Source: Oscillospiraceae bacterium (GTDB lineage: Bacteria > Bacillota > Clostridia > UBA1381 > UMGS1253). Taken from it: a DNA stretch of 64,000 bases. Position numbers and translations under genes: made by a program. Below, piece by piece: positions 18,838 through 25,673 of this stretch. Under the pieces are notes generated by a model that was not told the DNA's origin, searched no databases, and saw only the letters and a program-made list of their open reading frames with translations. The first letter of the stretch is position 1. Every line of letters starts with the position of its first letter. The stretch covers positions 1 to 64,000 of the forward strand of contig SVKA01000005.1 of the NCBI GenBank assembly GCA_015068725.1. Reading direction: 5' to 3'.

Positions 18838-19227
18838 ATGGCGTCAAAGGGATACATTTCGGCGCAGATATTTACGGCAAGACAAGTAATTCCCGTAAGC
18901 GGGGCATCGGTTATGATTACAAAAAGAAACGGCAGCGCAAATGAGCTTGTCGGCTTTCGCACTACAAACGAGGATGGAAGGACGGGGCTTGTTGAGGTGG
19001 ATACTCCCGACGAAGCGCTTTCGCAGGAGCCGGGAAACAATGCGCCGTTTGAGGTTTTTGATATACATGTAGAGCATCCGGGCTATTATCCGGTAACAGT
19101 AGTTGATGCCCAGGTTTTTGGAGGCGTTGTAACAGAGCAAAAGGTCGAGCTTGTTCCTGTGGCGGATAATACAAATCTGGCAAGTGATAATCTTGAAAGA
19201 ATATATGTAACGCCGCAAAATCTTTGA
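18838..19227 (+). CDS. SleC prodomain-like protein (129 aa)
   Basis: A small protein with no signal peptide. It resembles a carboxypeptidase-regulatory-like beta sandwich: VSGASVMITKRNG, FRTTNEDGRTGLVEVDTPD, FEVFDIHVEHPGYYPVTV and QVFGGVVTEQKVELVPV. As I recall the family, this is the fold and wording found at the N-terminal pre/pro region of clostridial SleC (cortex-lytic enzyme), where it is fused to the catalytic part. Here it is a separate gene, ended by its own stop codon and followed 35 nt later by the catalytic gene in another frame with its own strong ribosome site. It may act as a folding aid, inhibitor or targeting partner of the next protein. Start supported by GGGGGAG 6-7 nt upstream. 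Confidence 0.65.
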   Translation: MASKGYISAQIFTARQVIPVSGASVMITKRNGSANELVGFRTTNEDGRTGLVEVDTPDEALSQEPGNNAPFEVFDIHVEHPGYYPVTVVDAQVFGGVVTEQKVELVPVADNTNLASDNLERIYVTPQNL

Positions 19228-19262
19228 TGTGTTAGCTGTGTAAAGGAAAGGAGGAAAGATAA

Positions 19263-20702
19263 ATGGCAACACCAATTATACCTTATATTCCGCAAACGAT
19301 AACGGTTCATCTCGGAGCGCCCGAATCAAACGCGCAAAATGTGGTTGTTAGCTTTGAAGATTATATAAAAAACGTGGCATCAAGCGAAATATATCCTACA
19401 TGGAATGAGTCGGCAATTTATGCAAATATCTATGCACAGATATCGTATGCACTAAACAGAGTATACACAGAGTTTTACCCGAGCAAAGGATATAATTTTG
19501 ATATTACAAGCTCAACGGCGATTGACCAGAAATTTATATACGGAAGAAATATTTTTGCCAATATAGACCGCATTGTGAGTGAAATTTTTAATGATTATAT
19601 AAGACGTCAGGGCTTTGCGGAGCCTTTGGCGGCAAAGTATTGTAACGGTACAACCGTAACGTGTGAGGGGCTTTCACAGTGGGGAAGCGAATACCTTGCA
19701 AGACAGGGCTATTCCTCGCTTGATATTTTATACAATTACTACGGCTACAATATCGAGCTTGTTATAGATGCGCCAATTCGCAATATTGTGCGTTCGTATC
19801 CGGGGTATGCAATAAGCCGCGGCGACAGAGGAGAAGACGTTGCGACAATTCAAACGGCAATAAACAGAATATCAACAAATTATCCGTCAATACCAAAGAT
19901 GTATCCCGTTGATGGCATATTCGGCGAAAATACCGAACGTTCTGTAAAGGCATTTCAGCGGATTTTCAACCTTACTCCCGACGGAATTGTGGGAAAAGCG
20001 ACCTGGTATAAAATGATAAGCTTGTATACGGGAATTACGCGTCTTTCAGAGCTTAATTCCGAGGGACAGACAATTTTTGGCAGAAGTCTTGAGTATCCCG
20101 ATGCCATTTCCGAGGGAAACGTCGGCGAAAAGGTTACAATATTACAGTTTTTTATAAATGTAATTTCAAGCGTCAATCCGTTTATCCCCGGAGTGGCGAT
20201 AACAGGCACTTTTGGGGAAGAAACAAAAAATGCAGTAATTGCTTTTCAAAAAGAAAACGGCCTCGTTACTGACGGTATCGTGGGGGCAAAAACGTGGGGC
20301 GCAATGTACGAGGATTTTAAGGGTATTGTAGATGAGGTTTTTTTAGGAGATGCTGTGCTTGATATAAGGACCGAGGCTTATCCCGGAAGCGTTTTGCAAG
20401 AAGGCTCCGAGGGTGATGATGTGCGTGTTTTGCAGCAGTATCTAAACGCAATATCTGTTACAAATCCAGGGCTTGGCGCAGTTTCGGTTACGGGAGTGTT
20501 TGATGCGCAAACACGGCGCGCGGTAACACAGTATCAGCAGGCGTTTGACTTGCCCGTAACGGGAAGCGTTGATGAGCGAACATGGAATTCGATTGCGAAT
20601 ACATATAAAAATGTGGTTTCGGCGACGCTTACACGTCCGACGCAGTTTCCGGGAAGAACTCTTCGTCAGGGAGAAAGTGATGCGGATAATGTGAGTGCAT
20701 AG
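19263..20702 (+). CDS. SleC-like SpoIID-domain protein with three PG-binding modules
   Basis: A 479-residue putative peptidoglycan-cleaving enzyme. Residues about 10-175 match the SpoIID/LytB-type lytic transglycosylase domain of SleC: VHLGAPESNAQNV, YIKNVASSEIYPTW (Glu42 is the likely catalytic acid), FDITSSTAIDQ, YCNGTTVTCEGLSQWGS (a Cys pair) and LDILYNYYGYNI. Three PG_binding_1 modules follow at about 184-258, 279-352 and 375-449, each with the D-G-x-F-G and A-V-x-x-F/Y-Q pattern. The protein ends 20 residues into what looks like a fourth module (FPGRTLRQGE). There is no signal peptide, as in SleC and coat proteins deposited from the mother cell. The start is right where the mature SleC enzyme would begin. 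Ribosome site AAAGGAGGAAA is strong. Role in spore germination is inferred. Confidence 0.75.
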   Translation: MATPIIPYIPQTITVHLGAPESNAQNVVVSFEDYIKNVASSEIYPTWNESAIYANIYAQISYALNRVYTEFYPSKGYNFDITSSTAIDQKFIYGRNIFANIDRIVSEIFNDYIRRQGFAEPLAAKYCNGTTVTCEGLSQWGSEYLARQGYSSLDILYNYYGYNIELVIDAPIRNIVRSYPGYAISRGDRGEDVATIQTAINRISTNYPSIPKMYPVDGIFGENTERSVKAFQRIFNLTPDGIVGKATWYKMISLYTGITRLSELNSEGQTIFGRSLEYPDAISEGNVGEKVTILQFFINVISSVNPFIPGVAITGTFGEETKNAVIAFQKENGLVTDGIVGAKTWGAMYEDFKGIVDEVFLGDAVLDIRTEAYPGSVLQEGSEGDDVRVLQQYLNAISVTNPGLGAVSVTGVFDAQTRRAVTQYQQAFDLPVTGSVDERTWNSIANTYKNVVSATLTRPTQFPGRTLRQGESDADNVSA

Positions 20703-20717
20703 AAGGAGGTATATATA

Positions 20718-21710
20718 ATGCAGGATTTTCAGGTAGAAAACGGAAAACCAATATATAATTTGCAGCAATTTTTGAGAATTATAGCACAGGCAAACGGCAG
20801 AGAACTGACGCTTATTCCGGACGGAATATATGGAGCGCAAACACAGGCAGCGGTAATTGAATTTCAAAGAGATAACGGACTTTCGCCGACGGGCGAGGTA
20901 GACAACGATACATGGGACAAAATTATAGAAGAGTACTCAAGGGTAGTTGTTTATATCCTGCCGCCGCCGTGCACATCGCTGTTTCCGTCGGCAGGTCACG
21001 TTATACGCATAGGTGACAGAGCTAATTTTCACTATCCCATACAAGCTGTTATACTGGCAATAGCAAAAAAGCTTGACAACATAGACGAATTTGAAATATC
21101 AGACACCCATACTGGCGATGTTGTAGAAACTACAAGGCAGCTTCAACGGCTTTTGGAAAGTGACTGTGACGGCGAAATTGATGTAAATTGCTGGAGGGAG
21201 CTTTCAAGGTTATATGAAAACCTTGTATCAAAAGATACATTCAGGCTTGATAGTGAAAACAAGGAAAATCAAAGAAATGTGCAGCCTCCGTTTTCTGTAA
21301 ATGCGGTTGATGCAGACGAGATAAGACGCGATATTATAGATATGTATCCAAACTCTTTGCCAAAACAGGAGAGCGGCTTTGCGCCGCGGCTTGACCCGTA
21401 CAACATACGGGCAGAGAGCGCAAATGAAACTACACTTCCAACGACCATGCAGCCACAGATGCAAATGCAAAACCCTATGCGCCCGATAATGCCTGGACAA
21501 ATGCAAAATATACCCCAAATTCCAACAGTAGAGGAGCAGGATATCAGGCGCAGTGAGAGCGACAGAATGAACAATGCTACCGATATGGAGAATAACGTTG
21601 TACCAAACAAGGTAAATACAGAGCAAAATAACGCGCAGATGCAAACACAACGCACAAATACGCAGAACAATAATACGAAAAAACCACCGCTAAGATGGAA
21701 TTTTAGGTAA
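20718..21710 (+). CDS. peptidoglycan-binding protein with Met/Gln/Asn-rich tail
   Basis: A 330-residue protein without signal peptide. A PG_binding_1 module at about 12-75 (LIPDGIYGAQTQAAVIEFQRDNG) lacks its usual first strand. A second, weaker module lies at about 90-170, and then a long low-complexity tail rich in Pro, Met, Gln and Asn (about 190-330) that should be disordered. It starts in the same reading frame as the preceding gene, separated only by one TAG and five codons, and its first module looks like the continuation of the half module at the end of that gene. A good ribosome site (AAGGAGG) precedes the ATG. It is the last gene of the SleC-like operon and probably a spore coat or cortex-associated partner; this is inference. 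Confidence 0.65.
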   Translation: MQDFQVENGKPIYNLQQFLRIIAQANGRELTLIPDGIYGAQTQAAVIEFQRDNGLSPTGEVDNDTWDKIIEEYSRVVVYILPPPCTSLFPSAGHVIRIGDRANFHYPIQAVILAIAKKLDNIDEFEISDTHTGDVVETTRQLQRLLESDCDGEIDVNCWRELSRLYENLVSKDTFRLDSENKENQRNVQPPFSVNAVDADEIRRDIIDMYPNSLPKQESGFAPRLDPYNIRAESANETTLPTTMQPQMQMQNPMRPIMPGQMQNIPQIPTVEEQDIRRSESDRMNNATDMENNVVPNKVNTEQNNAQMQTQRTNTQNNNTKKPPLRWNFR

Positions 21711-21720
21711 AAAGAAAGTA

Positions 21721-21752
21721 AAAAAGGTCGCAGTTTTTGCTGCGACCTTTTT
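21721..21752 (+). terminator. bidirectional terminator (PG-binding gene / dut)
   Basis: A strong stem (AAAAAGGTCGCAG / CTGCGACCTTTTT) with a T-rich 6-nt loop lies between two convergent genes. It has A's on one side and T's on the other. Confidence 0.9.
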
Positions 21753-21758
21753 GTATTG

Positions 21759-22253
21759 TTATTTTGTTGTACTTCCAAAACCGCCGTTACGGATTTCGGA
21801 CACGTCATCATCATACGTTATGCCGTATTCAACGAATATACCCTGACAAAATGCCTCGCCGCTTTTTAGCGAAACGGTTTTGCCCTCGTTTGAATCGTTT
21901 GTGATTTTTATAAAGATATGTCCTTCGTTGTCAGAATTATAGTAATCGCTGTCAATAATGCCTACGGTGTTATTGAGCTGAAGTCTGAATTTGAAACCAA
22001 GACCGCTTCTGGGATAGAGCTTTAGTACCCATCCTTCGTCAATTTTTACGCGTATGCCCGTCGGAATTTTAATCGTTTCGCCAGGTGCGAGTGAAAAATC
22101 AATCGGCGAAAAAATATCATAGCCTGCTGAGCCTGTTGTTGCACGTTTTGGCATTTTGATTTGTTCGTATATATCCAAAGAGCCCTCAAACTCGCAGTCT
22201 TTTATGTACTGCTCTTTGCTGACTTTATAAAAATTTGCTATTTTTTTCATCAT
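21759..22253 (-). CDS. dut: dUTP diphosphatase (dUTPase), trimeric type
   Basis: Hydrolyses dUTP to dUMP and pyrophosphate, keeping uracil out of DNA and supplying dUMP. The 164-residue protein shows the five family motifs: AGYDI (1), PRSGLG (2), GIIDSDY with the catalytic Asp region (3), the QGIFVEYG region (4) and NGGFGSTTK (5, the flexible phosphate-binding tail). An N-terminal extension of about 35 residues precedes motif 1. It lies downstream of nrdG on the same strand with a 22-nt gap and its own AAGGAG ribosome site. It may therefore be co-transcribed with nrdDG as a deoxynucleotide-supply operon and share NrdR control. Confidence 0.92.
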   Translation of the reverse strand: MMKKIANFYKVSKEQYIKDCEFEGSLDIYEQIKMPKRATTGSAGYDIFSPIDFSLAPGETIKIPTGIRVKIDEGWVLKLYPRSGLGFKFRLQLNNTVGIIDSDYYNSDNEGHIFIKITNDSNEGKTVSLKSGEAFCQGIFVEYGITYDDDVSEIRNGGFGSTTK

Positions 22254-22275
22254 ATGTACTCCTTTTTAATATGTA

Positions 22276-22767
22276 TCAACCACAGTAAAGAACGATTTTT
22301 CCTTCCGAAATAGTTTTTTTGATGTCTATGACACGCTGATTTGCGCTGCCGCGCCAGTGAAGCTTTGTATCGCGAAGCTCCTCGTCATAGCGTCCGTCAA
22401 CGAGCACATCGATTTTATCCATAAAGTCAAGCGTCCATATATTATCGTAGTTATATCCTGTATAAAGCCAGATTGTTTTTTTCGGAAACTTTTCCTTTAT
22501 TTCGCAGATAAGCTCTCCGACTTCTTTACGGTTTTGTGTATGTAATGGGTCGCCTCCGCTGAAGGTTACGCCCGATATATATGATTTTTCAAGCTCTGAG
22601 AAAAGCTCTGATTTTGCCGCATCGTCAAACAAAAGTCCGTCATTTATGTCCCATGTAACAGGGTTATGACAGCCGGGACATTTGTGCTCACAGCCTGATA
22701 CCCACAAAACAACACGAAGGCCGCTGCCGTTTTTCATATCATCCGTTGTTATGTCATGATAGCGCAT
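22276..22767 (-). CDS. nrdG: anaerobic ribonucleotide reductase activating protein
   Basis: Radical-SAM enzyme that makes the glycyl radical on NrdD. The 163-residue protein carries the CxxxCxxC cluster motif in VSGCEHKCPGCHN and the GGDPL motif (FSGGDPLHT) that helps bind SAM. The start is taken as the ATG overlapping the nrdD stop codon (ATGTGATG junction); a GTG one codon upstream is the other option. The overlap indicates translational coupling to nrdD. Confidence 0.94.
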   Translation of the reverse strand: MRYHDITTDDMKNGSGLRVVLWVSGCEHKCPGCHNPVTWDINDGLLFDDAAKSELFSELEKSYISGVTFSGGDPLHTQNRKEVGELICEIKEKFPKKTIWLYTGYNYDNIWTLDFMDKIDVLVDGRYDEELRDTKLHWRGSANQRVIDIKKTISEGKIVLYCG

Positions 22768-24887
22768 CACATGCTCTTCCTTTCTGCAATTTCTGCCATT
22801 TTTGCCGCATTAAGACGTGTATCACCCTTTACGCGCGAGTATGACAAATAGCCGTTCATACGATCAATTTTTGTAAGGTTTCGGCTGCCGCATTTTGGAC
22901 AAACATCCATTTCAAGCTCTTTGTAGCCACAGTCATCGCAGTATGCAAGCGACAAATTTACACCCTCATAAAAGCCCATGTCCATTGCACGATGTATAAG
23001 TGTGCGTACCGCGTCAACATTATAATCAATCGGATATTTTACATATTGAATTTTGCCGCCGTTTAACAAATCCCAGAAACGCTTTTCGAGATTTTGCTTC
23101 TGTATGGGCGTAATATCCTCGGAAACGTGGCAGTGAAAGCTGTTTGATACATATTCTCTGTCTGAAACATTTTCAATTATTCCGTACTTTTTACGGAATT
23201 GTGTAACCTGCAAACCGCATAAATTCTCGGCAGGTGTTCCGTAAATTGCATAAAGCTTGCCGTCCTCTTTTTTAAACTGGGCGATTTTTTTGTTAATATA
23301 CTCCATAACCTCAAGTGCAAACTCGCCATCCTCTACAAGCGACTTTTTGTTGTGAAGCTGCTGAAGCTCATTTAGTGCTGTTATACCAAAAGATGCTGTT
23401 GCCGAAGCAAGAAGCGGTCTGATTTTATCGTTGATACCCAATTTTCCGCCATAAAAGCCGCCCTCGCAGTACGCGAGCGGATTTGTGGATGCGCGCATTT
23501 CACTAAGGTATTCGTATGTTCTAAGATGCAGACTGCGGATAAGCTCGAGATAATAGTCAAGAACCTCGTAAAAATCCTTGCTCTCCTGCTTTGCCTTTGC
23601 ATAAATCATTGGAAGATGAAGACTTATAGCACCAATGTTAAAACGACCTACAAATACAGGCTTGTCATTTTCGTCTGCAGGTTCTATGCCGCCGCGCTCA
23701 TAATAGGGCGACAAAAACGCACGACAACCCATCGGGCTTATAACCTCGCCATATTTTTTATAAATAGATGCCACATAGCCTTCACCTGTAAGAGAAAGCC
23801 AGTCAGGATACATCGTCTTTGTACTGCATACTACACCTGCTTCGAATACGTCTTCAAGCTCACAGCCTTCGCCATGAAGGTTTTTATCATATAAAAATAC
23901 AATCTTGGGGAAGAGTACGGGCTTTTTGCAGCTCTTTTTACCCTGACCGCCTGCGCGCACCTTCAGAATTGTTTTTGATGCAAGCTTTGAAAAACGCTCT
24001 CTGCCAAGTCCCATTGTTACGGTTATAAAAGGATAATCGCCTCTGCTTGATGCGACTGTATTAAACTTGTATTCCCAGCCCTGAAATCCTTGCTCAAAGT
24101 CTACAGTAACGTCGTTTAACGCCTCTTTTTCGGCGCTTTCATCATCAAGTCCCATGCTCTTGTAGCGCTCAAATTGCATTTTGTATGTTTTCTCGGCGTA
24201 TGGCTCAAGTATTTTGTCAACCTGCGGCACGGTAAAGCCGCCGTATTGCTGACTTGCGGCAGAAAGTACGATATCGCCAATTACGTCAAAGGCAACTGCA
24301 AGTGTTTTCGGCTCGTTATACCATAAATTGCCCATCTCAAAGCCGCCCTTGAGCACGCTTTGTACGTCAAAAAGACAGCAGTTCATCGTATCACGTCTTG
24401 CCGACATATCGTGTACGTATATGTATCCGTCGCGACATGCCTGGAGCTCGTCAACCGTGAGAAAGAACTTTTGATAAAGTTCTTTATTGAGCTGATTAAA
24501 TATAAGTGAACGCTTTGTTGATACAAGCGCACTGTCCGAGTTTGAGTTTTCCTTATCGCCTATATACATGATGGACTGACTTTTTTTGTATACCTCATCA
24601 AGCATATGAACAAAGTCCTGTTTATAGTTACGATAGTCCTTATAGCTTTTTGCCACAACGGGATTTATCGCTTCGAGTGCGCTTTCAACAATATTATGCA
24701 TCTCGGCAATATAAACCTCGTCTTTGTTCATTTCTTTAACGCGGTTTTCTACGAAATCACATATAAATTTTATATCCTCGTCGCTGAATTTTACAAGTGC
24801 ACGATAGGCCGATTTGTTTACTGCAACAACAACCTTTTGCACATTGAATTTTTCGCGCGTATTATCCTTTTTTATAACGTGTACCAT
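22767..24887 (-). CDS. nrdD: anaerobic ribonucleoside-triphosphate reductase, class III
   Basis: Reduces ribonucleotides to deoxyribonucleotides without oxygen. In 706 residues it has an N-terminal ATP-cone (about 1-95, allosteric control), the ten-stranded barrel with the RDTMNCC segment, and a C-terminal zinc site (CDDC and CPKC). The glycyl-radical loop RMNGYLS is near residue 680. Length and motifs are intact. The start ATG follows AAAGGAGGAG. The operon promoter and a tandem NrdR-box pair lie directly upstream. No aerobic class I or II reductase is seen in this window. Confidence 0.96.
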   Translation of the reverse strand: MVHVIKKDNTREKFNVQKVVVAVNKSAYRALVKFSDEDIKFICDFVENRVKEMNKDEVYIAEMHNIVESALEAINPVVAKSYKDYRNYKQDFVHMLDEVYKKSQSIMYIGDKENSNSDSALVSTKRSLIFNQLNKELYQKFFLTVDELQACRDGYIYVHDMSARRDTMNCCLFDVQSVLKGGFEMGNLWYNEPKTLAVAFDVIGDIVLSAASQQYGGFTVPQVDKILEPYAEKTYKMQFERYKSMGLDDESAEKEALNDVTVDFEQGFQGWEYKFNTVASSRGDYPFITVTMGLGRERFSKLASKTILKVRAGGQGKKSCKKPVLFPKIVFLYDKNLHGEGCELEDVFEAGVVCSTKTMYPDWLSLTGEGYVASIYKKYGEVISPMGCRAFLSPYYERGGIEPADENDKPVFVGRFNIGAISLHLPMIYAKAKQESKDFYEVLDYYLELIRSLHLRTYEYLSEMRASTNPLAYCEGGFYGGKLGINDKIRPLLASATASFGITALNELQQLHNKKSLVEDGEFALEVMEYINKKIAQFKKEDGKLYAIYGTPAENLCGLQVTQFRKKYGIIENVSDREYVSNSFHCHVSEDITPIQKQNLEKRFWDLLNGGKIQYVKYPIDYNVDAVRTLIHRAMDMGFYEGVNLSLAYCDDCGYKELEMDVCPKCGSRNLTKIDRMNGYLSYSRVKGDTRLNAAKMAEIAERKSM

Positions 24888-24932
24888 TAAAAATCTCCTC
24901 CTTTTTGTGTTTTTCTGTATTCTCTTAGTGTG

Positions 24933-24978
24933 TTACTGTATATTGACACTGAAACTATTTATCAACACTATATGTTGT
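24933..24978 (-). promoter_or_regulatory. tandem NrdR boxes upstream of nrdDG
   Basis: Two copies of an NrdR-type box lie 32 bp apart. They read on the plus strand TTACTGTATATTGA (24933-24946) and ACACTATATGTTGT (24965-24978), sharing ACT[A/G]TAT[A/G]TTG. NrdR boxes in other bacteria occur in pairs about three helical turns apart, as here. The promoter-proximal box lies just downstream of the -10, over the expected transcription start, so binding of NrdR-ATP/dATP would block transcription. Confidence 0.8.
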
Positions 24979-24980
24979 AT

Positions 24981-25009
24981 ATTATACCATTGTGATTATA
25001 CAAATGCAA
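24981..25009 (-). promoter_or_regulatory. sigma-A promoter of nrdDG
   Basis: On the minus strand TTGCAT and TATAAT are separated by 17 bp with TGG before the -10. The expected start site falls in the upstream NrdR box; the leader is about 85 nt. Confidence 0.75.
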
Positions 25010-25080
25010 CAGGTTTTATGTTACAATTTAAATACGTTTTATCTTACAAATTCACCACGGTATTTTTGGCAACATTTCAC

Positions 25081-25113
25081 AAAAAATCCGCACAAAACAA
25101 AGTCTGTGCGGAA
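25081..25113 (-). terminator. terminator of the small secreted protein gene
   Basis: An 8-bp stem (TCCGCACA / TGTGCGGA) with a 10-nt loop is followed on the minus strand by six T. It lies about 30 nt past the stop codon at 25140. Confidence 0.8.
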
Positions 25114-25139
25114 AATTTATTTTTGGATAAAACCTGCTT

Positions 25140-25532
25140 TTAAATTTCTCCTCCGTACTCGATATCACCTTCTGATGCGGTGGTTTTATATATAACATTA
25201 CTTTTTGGGGTACATACCCCGCCCCAGACAAACGCTTTTAATGTATATGCTTTATTTACACTCAGTGGCCCTGTAACCGTTATGGTTTGACCCGCTTCGG
25301 GCGATATGCTTTCGCATACTACGCCCAAAAGAGCGTCATCTTCATCATATGCAGCAATATAGAGCATTGCGTTTGCAGGTGATGCGGACGCATTTTTAAC
25401 GTTTACACTTACGCTTGTAGATGTTGCGTTAAGCATTGAAAGCTCAAAATCATACCCCTGCGCAAGAGCGTTAATACCAAAAACAGACACAAGTATACAT
25501 ATAACTAACATAGCTGAAAAACATTTTTTCAT
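25140..25532 (-). CDS. small secreted protein of unknown function (130 aa)
   Basis: Not recognised as a named family. The start is set at MKKCFSAML because GGGGGA lies 7 nt upstream; the track start five codons earlier overlaps that ribosome site. A signal peptide covers about 1-24 (ends in NALAQ). The mature part of about 105 residues looks like one beta-sandwich domain (FELSMLNATSTSVSVNVKNAS, AMLYIAAYDEDDALLGV, YTLKAFVWGGVCTPKSN). The last segment resembles repeats seen in large clostridial secreted and SLH proteins, so it may be a free-standing version of such a module. It lies downstream of nothing co-directional except the SLH gene 3 terminator, so it is probably a single-gene unit. Confidence 0.6.
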   Translation of the reverse strand: MKKCFSAMLVICILVSVFGINALAQGYDFELSMLNATSTSVSVNVKNASASPANAMLYIAAYDEDDALLGVVCESISPEAGQTITVTGPLSVNKAYTLKAFVWGGVCTPKSNVIYKTTASEGDIEYGGEI

Positions 25533-25607
25533 ATCCGTATCCCCCATAAAAACAACCTACTTTTATTCTAACCTATTTGAATATTAAAATCAACAAAAAT
25601 TTTGCAC

Positions 25608-25646
25608 AAAAAAACAGATGCGTTTTTGTACGCATCTGCTTTTTGT
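25608..25646 (-). terminator. terminator of SLH gene 3
   Basis: A 9-bp stem (CAGATGCGT / ACGCATCTG) with a 6-nt loop is followed on the minus strand by seven T. Confidence 0.88.
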
Positions 25647-25673
25647 ATTAGACTATTAAGAGAGGATTAGCTA

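Noticed and set aside
18838-19275. Frameshift joining the small SleC prodomain-like gene to the catalytic gene
   Set aside because: A proper stop, a 35-nt gap and a strong ribosome site lie between them, and the second protein starts cleanly; a real split is more likely than a sequencing error.
21269-21814. 181-aa minus-strand ORF over the Met/Gln-rich tail and the dut end
   Set aside because: It crosses the bidirectional terminator and overlaps the dUTPase end on the same strand; the apparent membrane-like sequence comes from the low-complexity tail read backwards.
24606-25195. Plus-strand ORFs of 94, 109 and 67 aa around the nrdD start
   Set aside because: They lie over the nrdD start, its promoter and the NrdR boxes; no ribosome site, and hydrophobic content follows from AT-rich sequence.
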